Notes under the pieces: model-generated
Seen by the model: the letters and a program-made list of their open reading frames with translations, nothing else
Database searches by the model: none
What the model was told of the DNA's origin: nothing
Translations under genes and position numbers: made by a program
Assembly (NCBI GenBank): GCA_000277445.1
Contig: AJWJ01000209.1
Location: forward strand, 1-38,068
Direction of reading: 5' to 3'
DNA from: Polysphondylium violaceum
Lineage: Eukaryota > Evosea > Eumycetozoa > Dictyosteliales > Dictyosteliaceae
Length of the DNA: 38,068 nt
Shown: positions 20,025 through 32,318 of the stretch, in pieces
How the letters are laid out: each line of letters begins with the position of its first letter
How positions within the stretch are numbered: position 1 is the stretch's first letter

Positions 20025-21711
20025 AGTTGAAATAAAAATTTAAAAATTTAAAAAAATGATATATATGATCTCTGTCTGTTGTATCTCTTATTCTTTGTTT
20101 ACAGAGGATGTAATGTCATAGTAATGTTTTATTGATAACAGATTCAATAAAACATCATTTTACTCGACTAAGAACATAACCTGAATAAATAAAACATCGC
20201 ATATTCAAAACACAAACACTCTATTCACCAAACTCTTTAACTTGTATTTAATAAACAATTCTTGCCCAAATCATTACTATTTTGTGCAAAATAGTAAAGT
20301 ATGAATCGTCAATCAGTTTTCTTTACTTAGGCAAAATTTAGATATTTTTTCAAAAAAAACCGTTTTCGGCGGATAAATGATTTTTTTTAAATTTAATTTT
20401 TTTATTTTAATTTTTTTTTTGTAAAAAATTATCTCAGATGTTTGATCGATGAAGGGTTCTGTGCACGAGCTGGTATGTTTCAAACGAGGAAATTATACCT
20501 TTGTTGATTGAGGACTTTTTTTTTATTTTTTTATTTTTATAGAGCAAATTCAATTTATAAGACGATTTCGTATTTTATCATCTTTTCACCCATCCACACA
20601 ATATATAGAGACTCTGTGCAAATAGGTATGTGTAATAATAATAATAATAAAAGAACAATACTGTTTTAGTATAAACATGTGATCAAATGTATTTGTTTGT
20701 GGAATTGTACTACTTCAACATATTGAGTGTGTGCGCATATGTTTTTTTGCAAAATTATTTGAATGTGTGTGATCACCCCCACATCTACATTTAGATTTGT
20801 TGTTTTGAATACCACATATACAGCATTCACCATCACCACACTATTTGTACACATCATATTTATTTATATTATGTAACCACACACTCACACAAAAGAGGTT
20901 ATTTTTAAATCAAAGTTCACACAACTCTCATCCATACCTACCATAGATGTTGGAATTATTTCCCCATGTATCTTTAAAAATAAAAAATGAACCCCCATTA
21001 CTCCCACTACATCCTCCCTCCCCCATTAGCACTATTTTTTTCATCGATAGTATACACACACCCAATAATGAATTTCATCACCTTTTGAATCATGCTCGGT
21101 TCACTCTATCCAATAAGAAATGTCAACATCATAAATTAAAATTTCATGACCATAACCACTAATAAACACACAAACACTAAATCAATAGGGAAAAATACAG
21201 ATAAAAGAAGAGAATACAGAAAATAAAAACATATAGATAAAATAGATATAATACAAGAGAAAAGAGGAAAAGGAATCAAATCAATTTAAATTAATTTTAT
21301 ATTTGGTTCAATTCACTTAACCCGATAAAGTATATCAAATTCTCTTATCTCTTTACTTTTGATCGATTAATAGATTTATTGTTATCATTCACCCACCCTC
21401 ACACATGTATATATAAGCAACAGTAAAAATTATAGATATATAGATATAAATATACTATTTCTTTTTACTTAAATTTATTGGGTTAGCCTAAAATAATTGT
21501 GTGGTGTTAATACTTTTAAAACACACACAAGTTGGGGGGTAACAATAGTAATAATAACAGCACACAAAGATAGATAAAAACAAAAACCAAAAACACAAAA
21601 ACATAAACCAAAGTGGTGTGTAAAATTAATCGACAACATTTGGATTTGTGTACAATAACAATAAACCAAAGAATCCAAACATAGTAAAAATAATAATAGT
21701 TATAGTTTAAA
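20025..21711. other. 1.7-kb spacer before the channel-RasGEF gene
   Basis: A/T-rich DNA downstream of the Myb gene and upstream of the RasGEF gene, both on the plus strand. It contains poly-T runs (20383-20420, 20515-20540), a TAA triplet repeat (20635-20650) and CA/GT-rich patches. The stretch 20947-21162 is open but low complexity, with no family resemblance. No RNA gene recognised. Confidence 0.6.
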
Positions 21712-24700
21712 ATGGAAAGAGTAAAACATTTAAAAGTTCCACCTACAAATTATTATGGAAATCGATCACGTTCCGCTTCAATTGACATGATAGTAATGGA
21801 TGAGATTTCAAAAAATGGAAATTGGACAACAAATAATACTACCAATAACCCACCATTAGTGGTAGTGGGTGATTTAGATGTAAATAACAACAACAACAAC
21901 AACAACAATAATAATATTTCACCAAATTTAACTTCTCAATCAAGCGGCAGTACATCAGCACAAAATACATTATCTCAAGCAGGAGTGTTTCATATTAATC
22001 TAAGTCAGTTGAACAACAACAATAGTGCAAATAATAGTGCAAATAATTCACCTAGATATTTCTCTAGTCTAAGTTCACTTCAACAACCCACACATCCATC
22101 ACCACCAGTTTCACCAAGGACTCAAATGACAGCTCCTAATTTATCAACTTTTATAGCACAACATACACCACCACCCTCACCTAAACCTTCAGACGACCTT
22201 CGCCACTATAGACATTCAAATCATCTTTCTCCACCTCCTTTTTCACCCAATCCTCTACATCACAGCGGTATATATAGAAATCTTAGTTTTAATAGTAGTA
22301 TAAATTCAATGTCATCCATAGATATTTCATCAAAACTGTTACTCCAACAAGCTCAACAACAATCTCAATTAAGTAATAATAATAATAATAATAACAACAA
22401 TGATACATCAGATTCAAATAATAATGGTAATGAATTGACTCAATCAAAAATTATAAATGCAAGGAGAAAAAGAAAAAAACAAAACAAGACGATAAAGAGA
22501 TTTAGAAGAGTGTTGTTCAAGATTATTAATAGTCATTTTTGGATTGGATTGATGGTGTTGGCCATTATTTATATATTGTTTATTGATGATATTATAGGAA
22601 TATCAGGATCACCAAGTAGTAATAGTATTGATGTCACTATAATTGTAATTAAAGTGATTGTTTTGTTTTTCTTTACAGTCGATATTATATCAAATGCAAT
22701 ATGTTATGGAAGACAATATTTTCCGGGGACGATTATATTTTGGTTTGATGTCATCTCAGTTTTATCAATTATTCCAGATATAGTGGTCTATTCAAACAAT
22801 TCTTTTTTAAGTCCCAATTTACATTTTTTGACAATTGGAAAGAGTGCTAGAATCATTAGAATTTGTGGATGTCTTGTAAATGTGTCATTGATATCTACAA
22901 TCTATAATAGATTCCTAAGAACAAAGCATCATGTACCCTTGCCTAGTGATGGACTGGAAGTGGAAGCTAGTAAGTTGGGTGAAAAACTACTCAATCTTAC
23001 GACAAACAAAATTGTATTGTTGGTTTTATTTGTATTTTTTGCCACTCAATTGTTTGTTTATCAATCAAATGTTCCACAAGTGTATGTTGAATCAACTTTA
23101 TCTACTTTTGAATATATGGTCTCTACGTTTGGTTATAATTCTACTTTATTTGAAAATTTTACAAATTCTTATATAGGAGCTTCACACAATAGAGTTTTAC
23201 GTCTTGTCATTGGTTCTCATTATATAATAGATCAATCAATTGACAATATTCAAAATAATGCTGTATTAAAATATAGTTTTTCAAAATCTTCATTATTTAT
23301 TAATAATACTGTAAGTGTATTTTAATTATTTTTCAATTTCAATTTAGTAATGGCATACTAATCATTATTATTAATAATTTTAGGAATATATAAAATATAC
23401 AAGTATATTACATTTATGTTTAACTATATTTGTTATAATAATATTATTGATTGTTAATTTATTAATTGTAAATGATTCACATTGGTTGGTAATTAATCCT
23501 TTGGAAAATGTATTGACAATTGTTAAATTTTTATCAAAACAAAATTCAGCAATGTCAAAAGCAAGTGCAGTTAGATCACGTGTTGAATCCATTGGAAATA
23601 AATCAGAGGATACAACTAGTAGTAGTGGAATTGAAGATGCTGAAGAGCCTGAAAATGAAGCAGATTTCCTATTGGGTATGTTGGGTGATATTGACGATTC
23701 CTTACAAGCAGCCAAGGAAAAAGTTGAAGAAGAATCCAATCAAAATACTATTCTTAAAAAGGATATTGAAGATCTTTTCGTTGAAAAATATATATTACAA
23801 ATTCATCTTAGATCTTTGATTCGAAAAATTACATTCTCTGATCCAATTGGCATGTATTTGAAGACCAAACAATTGAGATTACTAGCAACTGGTGATGATA
23901 ATGAAAGTGATGATATTAGATACAAATGTGATCAAGAAAACAATGTCGATAAATCACTCGTTTTGGCAGGAACTATTGACAAATTGGTGGAGAATCTATC
24001 AATTCCTGAAGTACAAGATCTTAAGTTTGCAAATGTTTTCCTTTTAACCTATCGTAAATTCCTTTCTCCTACAGAGTTGCTCGAAAGATTAATCATTAGA
24101 TTCTGTGTTACACCAACGATGGAGTTGCCTGAAAAACTATTGGTCTCTAAAGAGTCTGTCGAAGAATGGAGAAAAGCCAAGCAAGAGCAAATTAGAGTTA
24201 GTGTATTCAATACAATCAAGCTTTGGATATCCAAATACAACTTTGATTTCTATTCAAACCCTGAACTTTATGAACTCTTCCATAATTTGGTTCACAAGAT
24301 TATGCCATTCTGTCGTATGGATAAATATGCCACTCATTTGGACACCTTTTTCAAAAAGAAAATGGGTTCCTTTAAACCAGAAAGAGAATATATTGCCCCA
24401 GTTCCTCTACAAGCCGAAGAAATTGCTCAAATGATGGTTCTCGATGATCGTTTATTGTATAATTTTGAAATCAATGATATTGCAATCCAAATGACTCTCA
24501 TTGAATTTGATCTATTCAAAGTAATTAAACCACAAGAGTTTTTGGATTTAGCTTGGACCAAAAAGAATTTAAAGGCAAAACTATCTCCAAATATTCTTAG
24601 ATTTATTGATCATTTCAATAATGTTAGTTTTTGGTTACAAACCCTTATTGTTAGAAGTGGAAAGGTCAAGGAAAGAGTATCTATACTCAAAAAAGTGATT

Positions 24701-25201
24701 AGTTTAGGTGAACACTTTATTCAATTAAACAATTTCTATGGCGCTATGGAAGTGTTGTCATCTATAGAATCATCATCAATCACTAGATTACACAAGACAT
24801 GGGAGCAATTACCATTACAATCGACTCAATCATTGGCTGCACTCAAAAAGTTGTTGTCCCCTGTAGGAAGTTTCAAAGACTATCGTGAAAAACTTAGACA
24901 AACAACATCTGCTTGTATTCCTTATATCGGAATCTATCTCTCTGACTTGACATTTATTCACGAAGGTAATCCAGACTATAGGGATGATTTAATTAATTTC
25001 TCTAAACAACGTGAAATTGCCTCAACAATCATTTCTATTCAACAATTCCAAAACACCTATTACTATTATGAAACAAATGAAAGATTACGTTCTCAATTAT
25101 TAGATATCAAGGGTATAGATAACGATACAATTTGGAAGATGAGTCTAACAATTGAAAGAAGAGAAGAAAGAGGTGAAAAGAAAATAAAGAAAAATGATTA
25201 A
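21712..25201 (+). CDS. ion-channel/voltage-sensor-like membrane domain fused to a RasGEF
   Basis: Exons 21712-23310 and 23384-25201 join in phase 0 (GTAAGT...TTTTAG, branch-like TACTAAT), giving 1138 residues. Residues 1-255 are low complexity (Asn runs, many S/T-P sites), then a basic juxtamembrane RRKRKKQNKTIKRFRR. Six hydrophobic segments follow: S1 ~276-297, S2 ~308-331 (FFFTVDIIS), S3 ~340-360 (FWFDVISVLS), S4 ~373-395 with K377, R380 and R383 every third residue, S5 ~432-452, and S6 ~540-562, which comes from exon 2. The ~85-residue loop between S5 and S6 has N-glycosylation sites but no visible K+ selectivity filter. A coiled coil (~640-680), RasGEF_N (~727-845) and a CDC25 catalytic domain (~898-1115; LNNFYGAMEVLSSI, PYIGIYLSDLTFIHEGNP) complete it. 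Predicted role: membrane-bound Ras/Rap activator, possibly voltage-responsive. Confidence 0.9.
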
Positions 25202-25267
25202 GCTTTCAAATAAATAATAAAAAGAGAGAGACAATAAATGATTTATTTATATAGATATTCTAAATCC

Positions 25268-28200
25268 CTAACTCATACTTTTCATACTTATATTTAATTT
25301 ATCAACCAAATGAGCTTGCTGACGTTTTTTGTAAATAGAATAAGACACAGAGACCACTATAATTATCGCAAAGGCCACAGATCCAATGACTATACCTACA
25401 ATTTGTGGTGTAGATAGTTTTTTCTTTGATGTAGAACATACACGACCATCTTTTTCAGATGAAGGTCGATTATCTAAAAGAACTGAAAAATCAGGATCCA
25501 TTACTAAACTCTTTGAATAGTATCCAACATTCATTGAAATTAAACTAGATGATTGACTGTTACTAGTTTTTTGTTGATAAAAAGAGTTTGTAATTTGTCT
25601 AACTTTACCATCAATAATTGCTCTTTTAATAAATCTTCCATAAAGACTGTGATTATCGACTTGAAGTTGAATATAATCATCTTGTTCAGAGGTATCGCCT
25701 TTTTCCATAGAAGAGCATTGATCCTTTTCACTGGATTCAATTTTGGCCAACATTAGTAGTTGTAGGGTGTTGAGTTGTGATGAGAAGGGATAGGAATCCA
25801 TAGAAATGAGATATTTCATAGAGGATGGCTTCATACTAAGAATTTGATTGGCAAATTCAATATCTTTGTTCTCTTCAAACCACTCCATTGTAACGTTGAT
25901 TTGAGTACTAATGTTTTTATGCGATATGTTGTTGAATATAAATAAAGGTATGGTTGGTCTTTTGTAGAGATATCTTTATATTCCCACATGGCAAATGGGA
26001 ATGTATAGATAGGTTGATTTTCTGAATTCAACTCTCTTAATGAATCTATATTAATCAAGTATTTATATGCACCATTTGATCCAGGTTGATCAATTGTATT
26101 GTTTATAACTGGTTTTGATGGATCAGGTTTTGGTTGAGGTACAATTATAATTTCAGATGAACAATCTTTTGTAGTGTAGGGGAAAATACATTGACACACT
26201 GAATTTACACAATTACCTCTCTTATCTCCCCCACATGGCTCTGGTGTTCCTGGACATTTATTTACAATGTTGGGTGTTGGTGTTGCTGGGTGTTGACTGG
26301 CCGAGCTTTCTTTTGAATGAGAGGAAGTTGATGAAGATGGTGATGATGATAAAGAGGAAGATGCAGACGAAGAGGTTGAGATTGATGAAGAAGATGAAGG
26401 CTCAGGAGTATTTGGTGGATTAGTTGGTGGTGGGGTGATAGGTGGTAAAACAGATGGTTTTGTAATTGGATTAATTAAAAAAATATTTGAAACTTTGCTA
26501 GCATCTTTAGTAACTCTAACTTTAAATGGCTTATCAATAACAGCCATTGGGAAAACAATACGAGTATAGGATAAAAAGTTTAGACTAGTCGCTGTGGTTG
26601 GGTTTGTAAAACTAACTAAATCAGTTGAATAATCAACTATAGTTGATCCTGTTTGATTTCCAAAATTGTTGCCAATAATTGTTACAAAACCATTAGATGA
26701 TGCAAAATAGGCAGAACCAGAATCAATTGCTGGAGTAAATGTGGTAAATACCCAATATCGACTAATTCAGTAGTGAAAGCAAGTTGTCTGCCAAAATATA
26801 ATTCAGTAGTGTAAATTATTGGATTTCTTAATAAATGAACACCAGATCCTCCAGAATCGCTTACTCTAAAGTCGATTTGAACTTGTCTGTTTTGAGAAGA
26901 GACATCGACTGGTGAACTAGTTGCAATACTAAATGTTTGTAAAAAAGGAGGAATAGTTTCAACTGTACCAGTGTTTGTGAGAACCAGATTGACATTGACG
27001 GATTCATTAAAGAATGGATTCATATAAGGATAAAAAAATGAGCTTCTCCAATTCGAGTTATCATAAAGTATGATATCTTTGATCGAGTATTGTTGGGATG
27101 GTGAATTTTTAGGCACTTTGAAGCTGAGTGAATATACACCTTCATAGGGATCTTTGTTGTCAGCCATATCTGGAGTGATTGTAAAATTATATCCATAAGG
27201 ATCTATGTTACTTGCTATCCATACTGTTCCGTTCTTGAGACCATTGATGGGATCAGATATTGTGATTTTGAACGTTAATGTTGGGTCTGTGGAGGCACCA
27301 ACCAAACTTACACTACTAGAAGGCAAATGTTCAACCTTTGTAACAAATGGAGGCAATTCATCAGCATTGTCTGAGTGTACAACAAGGGTTGCTCTATGGT
27401 CATAGTATGATAAAACTTCGGAAGATACAGAAAAGTTTTGACTTCTTAGGAAATATGATATAGGTCCACTTACTCTATTTGGCTCAATTTCAAAGTCTGC
27501 CACATAATAGCCTAGAGTGTTATCATATTCCGCATAGTATGTCGAGTTTTGAAATTGAAGCGAGTTGATATGACGAGTAAACTCTAAAGCTAAGAAAAGG
27601 TTATCACTTGTGAATTTAATAAATACTCTGTTTTTAAATGGTGATTGGAGTCCTCCCACAGTGACATTGTTATATTCAAAGAATATCTCGATGAAATCTT
27701 CAATCAATGCATATTTATATGGTAATTTCAAAACGTTACCAGGGGTGAAATAGAAATTTGTATAGTATGTTGATCCCTCTAAATCTTGTATAATGATTCC
27801 ATCGGTAATATCAAACTCAAAAGGATGAGAAAACTCGAATACAGGATTTTCAGGAGTACCTGCAACAAAATTTGAACCCGAGGCAATAATGGGATTTAAT
27901 TGATCCAGCATAGGGTTTACATATTTGGTTACTCTAAAAACAGGTGTTTTATAAGAACATGAAAGTCTATACAACACTTTTCTATCATATATTCCTAAAA
28001 ACTCTTGAGTTTGTCCATAAGATCCTGGTACTATAGTATTTAAACTATTAGAATTTAAATCTTTATGGTTTTCCTCTATTTTACTTACCACTTGGAGCTG
28101 CCAAAGTATTTGTCACTGAGGGTTTAGAGCTTAATTCTATAATCATTGATGCATCGTTAACAAATATAGAAGCTGCATATGCTGCTTTGATTGAATATCC

Positions 28201-29642
28201 TTGTGTCATTGAACCAGATATATAACCATATGGGAATATCATATACTTTACATCTCTTACAGGTGTAGTTAAAAACGATGTTCTATGAGTCACATCAGTC
28301 CTTGGTGTGCTTGTTGCATAGATATAGGTTACATATGTAATAAGAGCATCCGTGGTTGAGTTTAAAAAGGTGATTGAATTGGATGAGCTAGTAATAGCTG
28401 CTTGTTCTTTAATTATTCAATAATATTACAATTAGAATAAAATATTTAATGAATAAATAAAAAATATCTACTTACTAAGAAGACTAACACCATTTGTACC
28501 AAGTGATCGAGTTGGATTGCTTAAAACTAAAATTTCTTGATTAAAGTTTGTATTGACTGCATTGTAAATGTTTAAAAGGTTTATATAAAACAAATATTGG
28601 CCATTGATAATGTTTCCTTGCACTAATCTCATATTATAAGTTTTTGTTCCATTATATAATAAAAAGACATTTCCATTAATATTTGAAGACATTGAATATA
28701 AATTTGCTGTATACAATCTACTAGTTGTTGAACCAACCATTGATCCATATTCACCTGTGAATGGAGCTAATAAAATATTTTAATTAGTTTTTAATAACAG
28801 TGTTTAGTCGTGATATGTGTTGACACAAACTTTGAGGAAAAGGTGGTGTCAGAGTTATATTTCTAGTAATTGTTGGAGATTGTATAAAAGTAAAGTTAAA
28901 TATTGCACCAAGTCGTGTGGTTTTTATAGCTTCTGGGTTAAGTTCATAGAAAATTTGATAGAGTTGATAGCCAATAGGATATATAGCTCTTTGAGTAAAA
29001 TACTGAGTATCTAAACTGATGTATCCATTCAGTTTATTGGGAAGAAATCTATCCAGCTTGTTATAAATTCTTAATAAAAAATAATAGTTGTTAAAAATAT
29101 TTGAATACTTTAAACTCTCTTTCAAATCAATGGAAAAGTTTGGTGCCTCTAAACATCAGTATCATAATTAATGGCTATTGTTAATATTTTTGATTGTAAA
29201 AAGTATAATCCAATATATGAATCATACATACCAACACAATCAAAACGGTTCAATAAATTTGAGGCATTCCTAAAATCACCTATATTGTTTGTTGCAGTGA
29301 GTAAAAGGCTACCACTTTCTCCATATTTTCTATTGAAAATAATATCATATTCATTAAATGCTGGGTCTGTTTTTTTTATTGTAAAGGTATCTAAAGGATT
29401 ATACAAAACAGGTATAGGATTATCTGCACTATATAGTCTAAAAGAGTAATTATATACACATTGATTAAAACCATATTCATCAAAATTTGTGGGTTGACTT
29501 AGCCTTGAAACAGTAATAGCACCTGAAAATTAAATTTATTAGAGACTCATATTAGAGAGGTCTTCTTTAAATCAGCATTACCATTTAAAACACTAAAACA
29601 AAGAAACGAAAACATAAACCAATGTAAAATAAAACATTTCAT
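25268..29642 (-). CDS. large ComC/Tgr-like surface protein (TIG, EGF-like, one TM), with apparent frame breaks
   Basis: Type I membrane protein of the dictyostelid ComC/LagC (Tgr)-related kind, whose members act in cell-cell adhesion and signalling. Proposed exons: 29642-29582 (signal peptide MKCFILHWFMFSFLCFSVL), 29522-28831, 28766-28476, 28406-28089 and 28030-25268; introns of 58-69 nt with GTAAT/GTTTG/GTAAG donors. Order: long Asn-rich ectodomain; IPT/TIG-like unit (GFVTIIGNNFGNQTGSTIV); Pro/Ser-rich linker; EGF-like cysteines (CPGTPEPCGG...CVNSVCQC); a family-typical INIDSLRELN...NVTMEWFEEN domain; TM helix (IVGIVIGSVAFAIIIVV); short basic tail. Joining the reading requires one extra base at each of three homopolymers (29151-29153, 26751-26753, 25960-25963). 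This fits sequencing undercalls, but a recently dead gene is possible. The stop lies 66 bp from the RasGEF stop, tail to tail. Confidence 0.78.
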
Positions 29643-30089
29643 TGTTGTTTGATATAGTGAATGTGATTGTGGCTTCAAATTTTATTTTTTTAAAAATCAG
29701 AAAACTCCGAAAATAAAAAAAATCAAGTAAATATCTATATAATTTTTTTCTTTTTACTCTTTTTTTTCTAAAACCTCCAAAAATAATTAAATCTTTCTCA
29801 TTTTAGAGATAATTTATTTTTTAATCAGAAAAAACAAAAAAAATAAAGATTAAAGGAAAAATTAGAATTAAAATAAAAAAATAAGTTTGTATTTTTTTCA
29901 AATCTAAAAAAATCTTTTCTTTTTTATTCCTTTCAACAGAGTGTTAGGCAAATGGATATCCAAACCATTAAAAAATATCTTTTTTATTTTTTTTATTAAT
30001 TTTTTTTTTTTGATAACAAAAATTTCATCAAAAACAAATGAAATGATTTAAGAAAAAAAATGATCTTTTAAAATTTTTATTAACAAAAA
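29643..30089. other. divergent promoter region
   Basis: Shared upstream region of the ComC-like gene (minus) and the orphan gene (plus). Very A/T-rich with runs of T and A (29675-30075). No specific motif recognised. Confidence 0.6.
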
Positions 30090-32246
30090 ATGGGGTATGA
30101 ATTTAAAACAACAAGGTTAGAAAAAGGCCTTCTATTTTCAGACTATTGCATATCATTAAAAACAGAGGGATATCCAGGTTTGATTAATAAAGTTTCTTAT
30201 TACTTAAACTCAGAATATATCTATGTTGAAATACCATGGAAAGAATACCACAAACATAAAACAGCTTTACAAAATTTCAGTAAGTATATACTATATCTTT
30301 GATATATAACCGTAGTGCAGTTTCTAACTCTACAATTAGTATCTCACAATGAAGATGAAATTCCTAAAGGAAATATCGCCTGGGTAAAAAAAGAAACATC
30401 TACTCTAACTTCCTCTTTAGCTTCTGATCTTAAGGATAAAGAATCGCCAAATGGAGCACCAAATGAAAATTCGACCTCAAAAGAGCATCTCGTTCTCAAA
30501 AAAGAACCACTAGTAAATGAAGAAATTAAAGATGCTCAGCTAAATAAATCCATAATCCAGGATAGCCTCATGCCAAGTAAAGACAACACTCTCTATACTA
30601 GTGAAGAATGTCCATTATCATCCAAAAGTCAAGGTGAAGCCAATGCCAATGATCACCTATTTTATGATCTAATAGATAGATTAGGGGCTCTCTCTTTATC
30701 TGGTTCAAATGTAAATCAACAAAAAAACCAATACAAACGGTATGGCTCTTCTATAAGTCATAGTCACAAGGAAGTGGCTTTCTATGAATGGAGCTCATGT
30801 GATATTACCAAAGAGTATCTAAAAAAATATGATTTTGAATCGAAAGATTTTTCAGACTTGAAATCAAGATTTAAACCTACACTCTCTAAACCTCCTTCAC
30901 TAAAAAAAATAAGTCATACCAAAATCTCAAAATGGGTTTGTGAGTTCAACTATGATATTCTTAAAACTATCCCCATGAATGGTATTGGATTAATTACTCA
31001 AAATCCTGTCAATAGTAATGATCTAAGAAAATCGAAAGGCAATAACGACATGGATTGTAAAACTTTCAAAATCTTGAAGAAAATTGAATCTTTCAAATAT
31101 TTATCAGAAAAAATTAAAAATTCTTTTATTACTGACATTTTCCCTCAAGTTTTAAATGAGGCTAGTAAAGATTTTCTTGGTGGTGGCAATTGGGCTCTTA
31201 TTGAAAATCAAATTACAACTATTCTTTTATCTAAACCCAAAATTTTAATTTTAGCTGGTGATATTGTCAGAAAAGGTTTCGAAAAATACATTAGAAGTCA
31301 CAATATCGATCAAGAGGATTTAACTACTTTGATTGGCATTCCTTCATTCCTTATCTTCAACACTCTAGTTTTAATAACAACTCATCCTTCTGTCTCCAAT
31401 AGACAAGATTTCAAAAAAAGATCTGAATATGTATTTGGGTTGGTATTACTTTTTGATCAAGGTAACTTAGAAGTCAAATATGATAATTATTTAAAATTGT
31501 GCCAAGCCGTTGAGAAGATCAAAACAAAATACAATAGCATCAACCAAAAAGAATCGTTTGTTGCTCTTTCAATTCAGAAAAGGAAGGAAGGCCCTTTAGA
31601 TCCAAAAAATGATTCACTTTCTCCAAAGGACGGTCTTGGTTTTAAAACTCCTACTACTTTACCCCCAAAAAATCCACCAACCCCACTCCAAGCGCCTTTG
31701 AGGGCAAAAGAACCATCTCCCATTTCCAATCTTCCTCAAGCAACTTTAGGACAATTCTTTCCTAATCTCATCCCTCCTCCAAACTCCCCCGACAAAATGC
31801 CCCAACCATGTAAAATCCCTAATGAACCCAAACTCAATGATTTATCACAAAATTTTCCTTCACCTTTGGGTCATAACAGTTGTAGTCAAATCAATTACAA
31901 TCCAACACATTCCTCAACACAGCAATCTCCTAATAGATTGGATAGTAACTTTGCTTATCCCTCCTCTCCTCCTAACTCTCCACTCAAAATGAACTCACAA
32001 CATCAACATCAGACCCCTGATGCCAAACACCGTCATCTATTTTCTAAAAAACCAAACCATTCCTCTCCGAAATATGTGACAGTAATAGATTCTCCTACTG
32101 GTAAGAAATACCATAATCCCAATAGATGTCGTGGAAATTGTCAAGGCCGTAGTCCAATTCCAATTTCCAAGTGGCCACGTAAAAGAGTTCTTCTAACAGA
32201 AGCTATTAAATATGGATGCAGCCATTCAAAATTTGATTTGGAATAA
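30090..32246 (+). CDS. orphan protein with a possible uracil-DNA-glycosylase-like core
   Basis: Exons 30090-30279 and 30340-32246 join in frame over a 60-nt intron (GTAAGTATA donor, CTAAC before AATTAG), giving 698 residues; an acceptor at 30314-30315 also keeps frame but would make a 36-nt intron. No signal peptide or TM. Residues ~1-80 form a compact conserved-looking region (GYPGLINKVSYYL, EIPWKEYHKH). Residues ~270-450 show IGLITQNP (279-286), ITDIFP, PKILILAGD (363-371) and TTHPS (His412). Their order and spacing recall the UDG superfamily: a strand ending in (Q/N)-x-P, a P(R/K)xIVxLG strand, then an HPS loop. This is an inference from motif shape, not a confident family call. The tail (~470-640) is Pro/Ser-rich; the end carries H-x4-C-x3-C and C-x-H, a possible zinc site. 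It converges on aph1 with 72 bp between stops. Confidence 0.85.
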
Positions 32247-32318
32247 AAAATGTTAACATGACCACATTTAAATCAAAACAATAAAGGTTTTTTAATAATA
32301 CAGATAATTAATTTATTC

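Noticed and set aside
30090-32246. Orphan gene as a mobile-element protein
   Set aside because: No terminal repeats, integrase, transposase or reverse-transcriptase motif was seen nearby, and it has a normal host-type intron.
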